A DNA stretch of 64,000 nt from Stappia sp. BW2 (GTDB lineage Bacteria; Pseudomonadota; Alphaproteobacteria; Rhizobiales; Stappiaceae): positions 248,001-312,000 of the forward strand of contig NZ_VIRG01000060.1 in the NCBI RefSeq assembly GCF_008107695.1. The letters are read 5' to 3'. Shown here one piece after another: positions 62,521 through 64,000 of this stretch. Under the pieces are notes generated by a model. The model was not told where the DNA came from, ran no database searches, and was given only the letters and a program-made list of their open reading frames with translations. Each line of letters opens with the position of its first letter. Position 1 is the stretch's first letter. Made by a program: the position numbers and the translations under genes.

Positions 62521-63003
62521 TCAAGCCTTCTCGTTACGAACGACAAACCAGACGCCGGCAATTGCGGCGAAGAAGGCTGCAAGAAGGGCGAGCGTCACGA
62601 TGGTCAGGGCGACTGGGATCGGAAAGCCGAGATCTGCTGTGGTTTCCGGGGACCCTGCCTTGGCAAGGGCGTTCTGGCCCACAGCCCAGAGGATCAGTCC
62701 GGCGAAGCCGAGCGACACGATACTTCCCAGCAGGCCAAAAGGCCGGGCGAAGCGTGCCGGTGCCAACTCGGAGAGCAGTTTTGCGCTGACGTGTCCCTGT
62801 CTGGCGTAGCAGACCGGCATGGACAGAAGCGCACCAAGGCCAATGGAAAGCGACGTCAACTCGATGGCGCCTGGAACATTCGTCCCGGCAGTTGCGCGCA
62901 AGACGACATCGCTGACCGTGACGGCAGTGCCGAACAGAAAGCAGATGCCGGCGGCTGCCAGAAAACTGTTGGAGACAATCGTCGTCAAAGAGTGGCTGTG
63001 CAT
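62521..63003 (-). CDS. TRAP transporter small permease (DctQ type)
   Basis: A 160-residue inner-membrane protein with four helices, the normal DctQ size. Helix 1 is FLAAAGICFLFGTAVTVSDV, and the LTSLSIGLGALLSMPVCYARQGHVS segment corresponds to the conserved DctQ loop with HVxV. It forms the membrane module with the large permease. It is the first gene of the TRAP-catabolic operon, with the promoter in the 448-base upstream gap. Confidence 0.9.
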   Translation of the reverse strand: MHSHSLTTIVSNSFLAAAGICFLFGTAVTVSDVVLRATAGTNVPGAIELTSLSIGLGALLSMPVCYARQGHVSAKLLSELAPARFARPFGLLGSIVSLGFAGLILWAVGQNALAKAGSPETTADLGFPIPVALTIVTLALLAAFFAAIAGVWFVVRNEKA

Positions 63004-63451
63004 GACATCCGTTTCTCGTTGTGACTAAGGACGGAGGTCGAAGTGCCGGTAAAAACCGGGCTTTGTGGCTGCGGCGCCGCGTTCCTCCCAAACGCAACGG
63101 TCGAACTATAGGGACCGGTGCTGGGATCCAGGTACTGGAAACAAGAGGGTGTCCACCAGGCGGACACGTTGTGGTGCGCAAGCGCCGGTCCGGGATACAC
63201 CCAGAACCCCAGAGAAATCAGGTTGGCCATACCTGCGGAGCTGCTCAACGGCCAGCAGTCCCGAATGCGTCGCTATTTCTCGCCGCACAAAGGCCTGATC
63301 GCATCCGTGCACAAGATCCTGTGGTTCAAGGAACACCTCTTTTGTCTCGGGCAATCGGGCGGCATTTGGCAAGGCCGGGAAGCGGCCTTGCCAATGTATC
63401 GTGGAAAGTGGTGCTTTTTTGATCGCCCGGCACGTTGCCGCGCGGAACAGG
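63004..63451. promoter_or_regulatory. upstream region of the TRAP-catabolic operon
   Basis: 448 bases between the small-permease start and the end of the quinone-oxidoreductase gene. It holds the operon promoter and a GTGTCC-N7-GGACAC inverted repeat at 63149-63167, a possible IclR site. Open frames here lack family features. Confidence 0.5.
63149..63167. promoter_or_regulatory. inverted repeat, possible regulator site of the TRAP operon
   Basis: GTGTCC-ACCAGGC-GGACAC, perfect 6-base arms, 146 bases upstream of the small-permease start. Candidate operator for the IclR regulator at the end of the cluster; evidence is position only. Confidence 0.35.
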
Positions 63452-64000
63452 TCAGCTTTCCTGGCAGCGAAGCACCACGCAGCCACGGGTTTTGCCGCTT
63501 TCGATCAGTGCATGCGCCTCGGCGCAGGCTGAAAGCGGAAACACTTTCGCGATGCGGTGCTTCAATTTGTTTGCCGAAAGCGCAGCATCGATATCGTCGA
63601 TGGCCTGTTTCTTGGCACTGTCCGGCATGGCATAGACAATGACCAGGTGTATGGTCAGGTCCATGTACATCATCCGGTAGAACGGCAGTTTGGGCTGCAT
63701 GTCGGCGGAAGATGAGTAGGTCGCGATCACGCCACTGGTGCGAATGACATCGAGCACCTTTTCCAGATTAGCCCCGAATTCGACATCGATCACTCGGTCG
63801 ACCCTGGTACCACCTGTCGTGGAGAGCAGTTGCTGCGGCCAGTCGTCATTCCGATGGTTGATAACAATCTCGGCACCCGCGTCCCGGCAGGCAGCTTCGT
63901 CTTCTTCGTTGCTGGCCGTGGCGATGACGCGCGCGCCGGCAAGGGCCGCCCACTGTATCGCATAATGGCCGACGCGGCCCGCACCTCCAGTGACCAGAAC
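63452..64000 (-). CDS. zinc-less quinone oxidoreductase / alcohol dehydrogenase, partial (runs off right edge)
   Basis: The last 182 residues of a medium-chain dehydrogenase of the QOR/MDR type; the N-terminus lies outside the window. The coenzyme-binding motif VTGGAGRVGHYAIQWA opens the visible part, followed by ARVIATAS and IDVEFGANLEKV. The end contains the typical KVFPLSACAEAHALIESGKT segment and closes in GCVVLRCQES. A GTG within the frame at 63793 might look like a start, but the frame continues through the nucleotide-binding motif, so the gene is cut by the edge. It may be the neighbour of the aromatic cluster or independent. Confidence 0.85.
   Translation of the reverse strand, partial: VLVTGGAGRVGHYAIQWAALAGARVIATASNEEDEAACRDAGAEIVINHRNDDWPQQLLSTTGGTRVDRVIDVEFGANLEKVLDVIRTSGVIATYSSSADMQPKLPFYRMMYMDLTIHLVIVYAMPDSAKKQAIDDIDAALSANKLKHRIAKVFPLSACAEAHALIESGKTRGCVVLRCQES

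Noticed and set aside
63118..63642. 174-codon plus-strand frame before the quinone oxidoreductase end
   Set aside because: Overlaps the end of a clear gene on the other strand and shows no domain; more likely promoter DNA of the TRAP operon.
1..64000. CRISPR arrays, tRNA/rRNA genes, insertion sequences and riboswitches
   Set aside because: No regularly spaced repeats, no transposase-like frames and no recognisable RNA genes other than the probable rep antisense RNA were seen.

Overview
The window looks like part of a large secondary replicon (plasmid, megaplasmid or chromid) of an alphaproteobacterium. The reasons are a complete repABC replication/partition module at 32845-36738, a ccdAB toxin-antitoxin pair at 15643-16175, a GC-rich base composition, and a dense set of ribose-type ABC, urea/amide ABC and TRAP transporters of the kind common in marine alphaproteobacteria. 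A Roseibium/Labrenzia-like host is my guess from gene content alone; no 16S or tRNA gene is present to test it.

Layout. (1) 1-10.6 kb is a sugar/polyol uptake and oxidation island. It holds the end of one ribose-type ABC transporter with an SMP-30 lactonase on the plus strand, and a second complete transporter (permease, binding protein, ATPase) plus a Zn dehydrogenase on the minus strand. A GntR regulator, an aldo/keto reductase, a mannitol-dehydrogenase-family oxidoreductase and a class 1 fructose-1,6-bisphosphatase follow. (2) 10.6-19.6 kb is mixed accessory DNA: LysR regulator with DMT and LysE exporters, a PhoD-like phosphatase, ccdAB, a RidA-family protein with a WYL regulator, a small membrane protein with a hypothetical partner, and an AraC regulator. 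(3) 19.7-32.4 kb is a short-chain amide/urea system. FmdB, formamidase FmdA and an UrtABCDE-type ABC transporter run on the minus strand. Divergent from them are a 1137-residue sensor kinase whose N-terminal half resembles an NCS1 permease, a receiver-LuxR response regulator, and a second atypical LuxR protein. (4) 32.8-36.7 kb is repA-repB-repC, with a probable antisense RNA between repB and repC. (5) 36.8-45.8 kb carries a third ribose-type ABC operon and a fourth split system (binding protein and epimerase on minus, ATPase and permease on plus) with a LacI regulator. (6) 45.8-55.7 kb holds single genes: two small secreted proteins, a LysR regulator, a serine hydrolase, an EAL-domain protein, an aromatic aminotransferase, a Zn alcohol dehydrogenase with an Lrp regulator, and an alpha-carbonic anhydrase. 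(7) 55.8-64 kb is an aromatic-acid catabolic cluster: IclR regulator, FAH-family hydrolase, FAD monooxygenase, extradiol dioxygenase and a TRAP transporter. A partial quinone oxidoreductase runs off the right edge.

Two patterns stand out. The kinase-regulator pair beside the amide/urea transporter suggests a transporter-like receptor for an amide, urea or related compound. Also, each of the five solute-binding-protein genes fully contained here is followed within about 60 bases by a perfect GC-rich hairpin; only one has a U-tract like a terminator, so the others probably set the ratio of binding protein to the rest of the operon. Protein functions are inferred from motifs read by eye; no database search was run.
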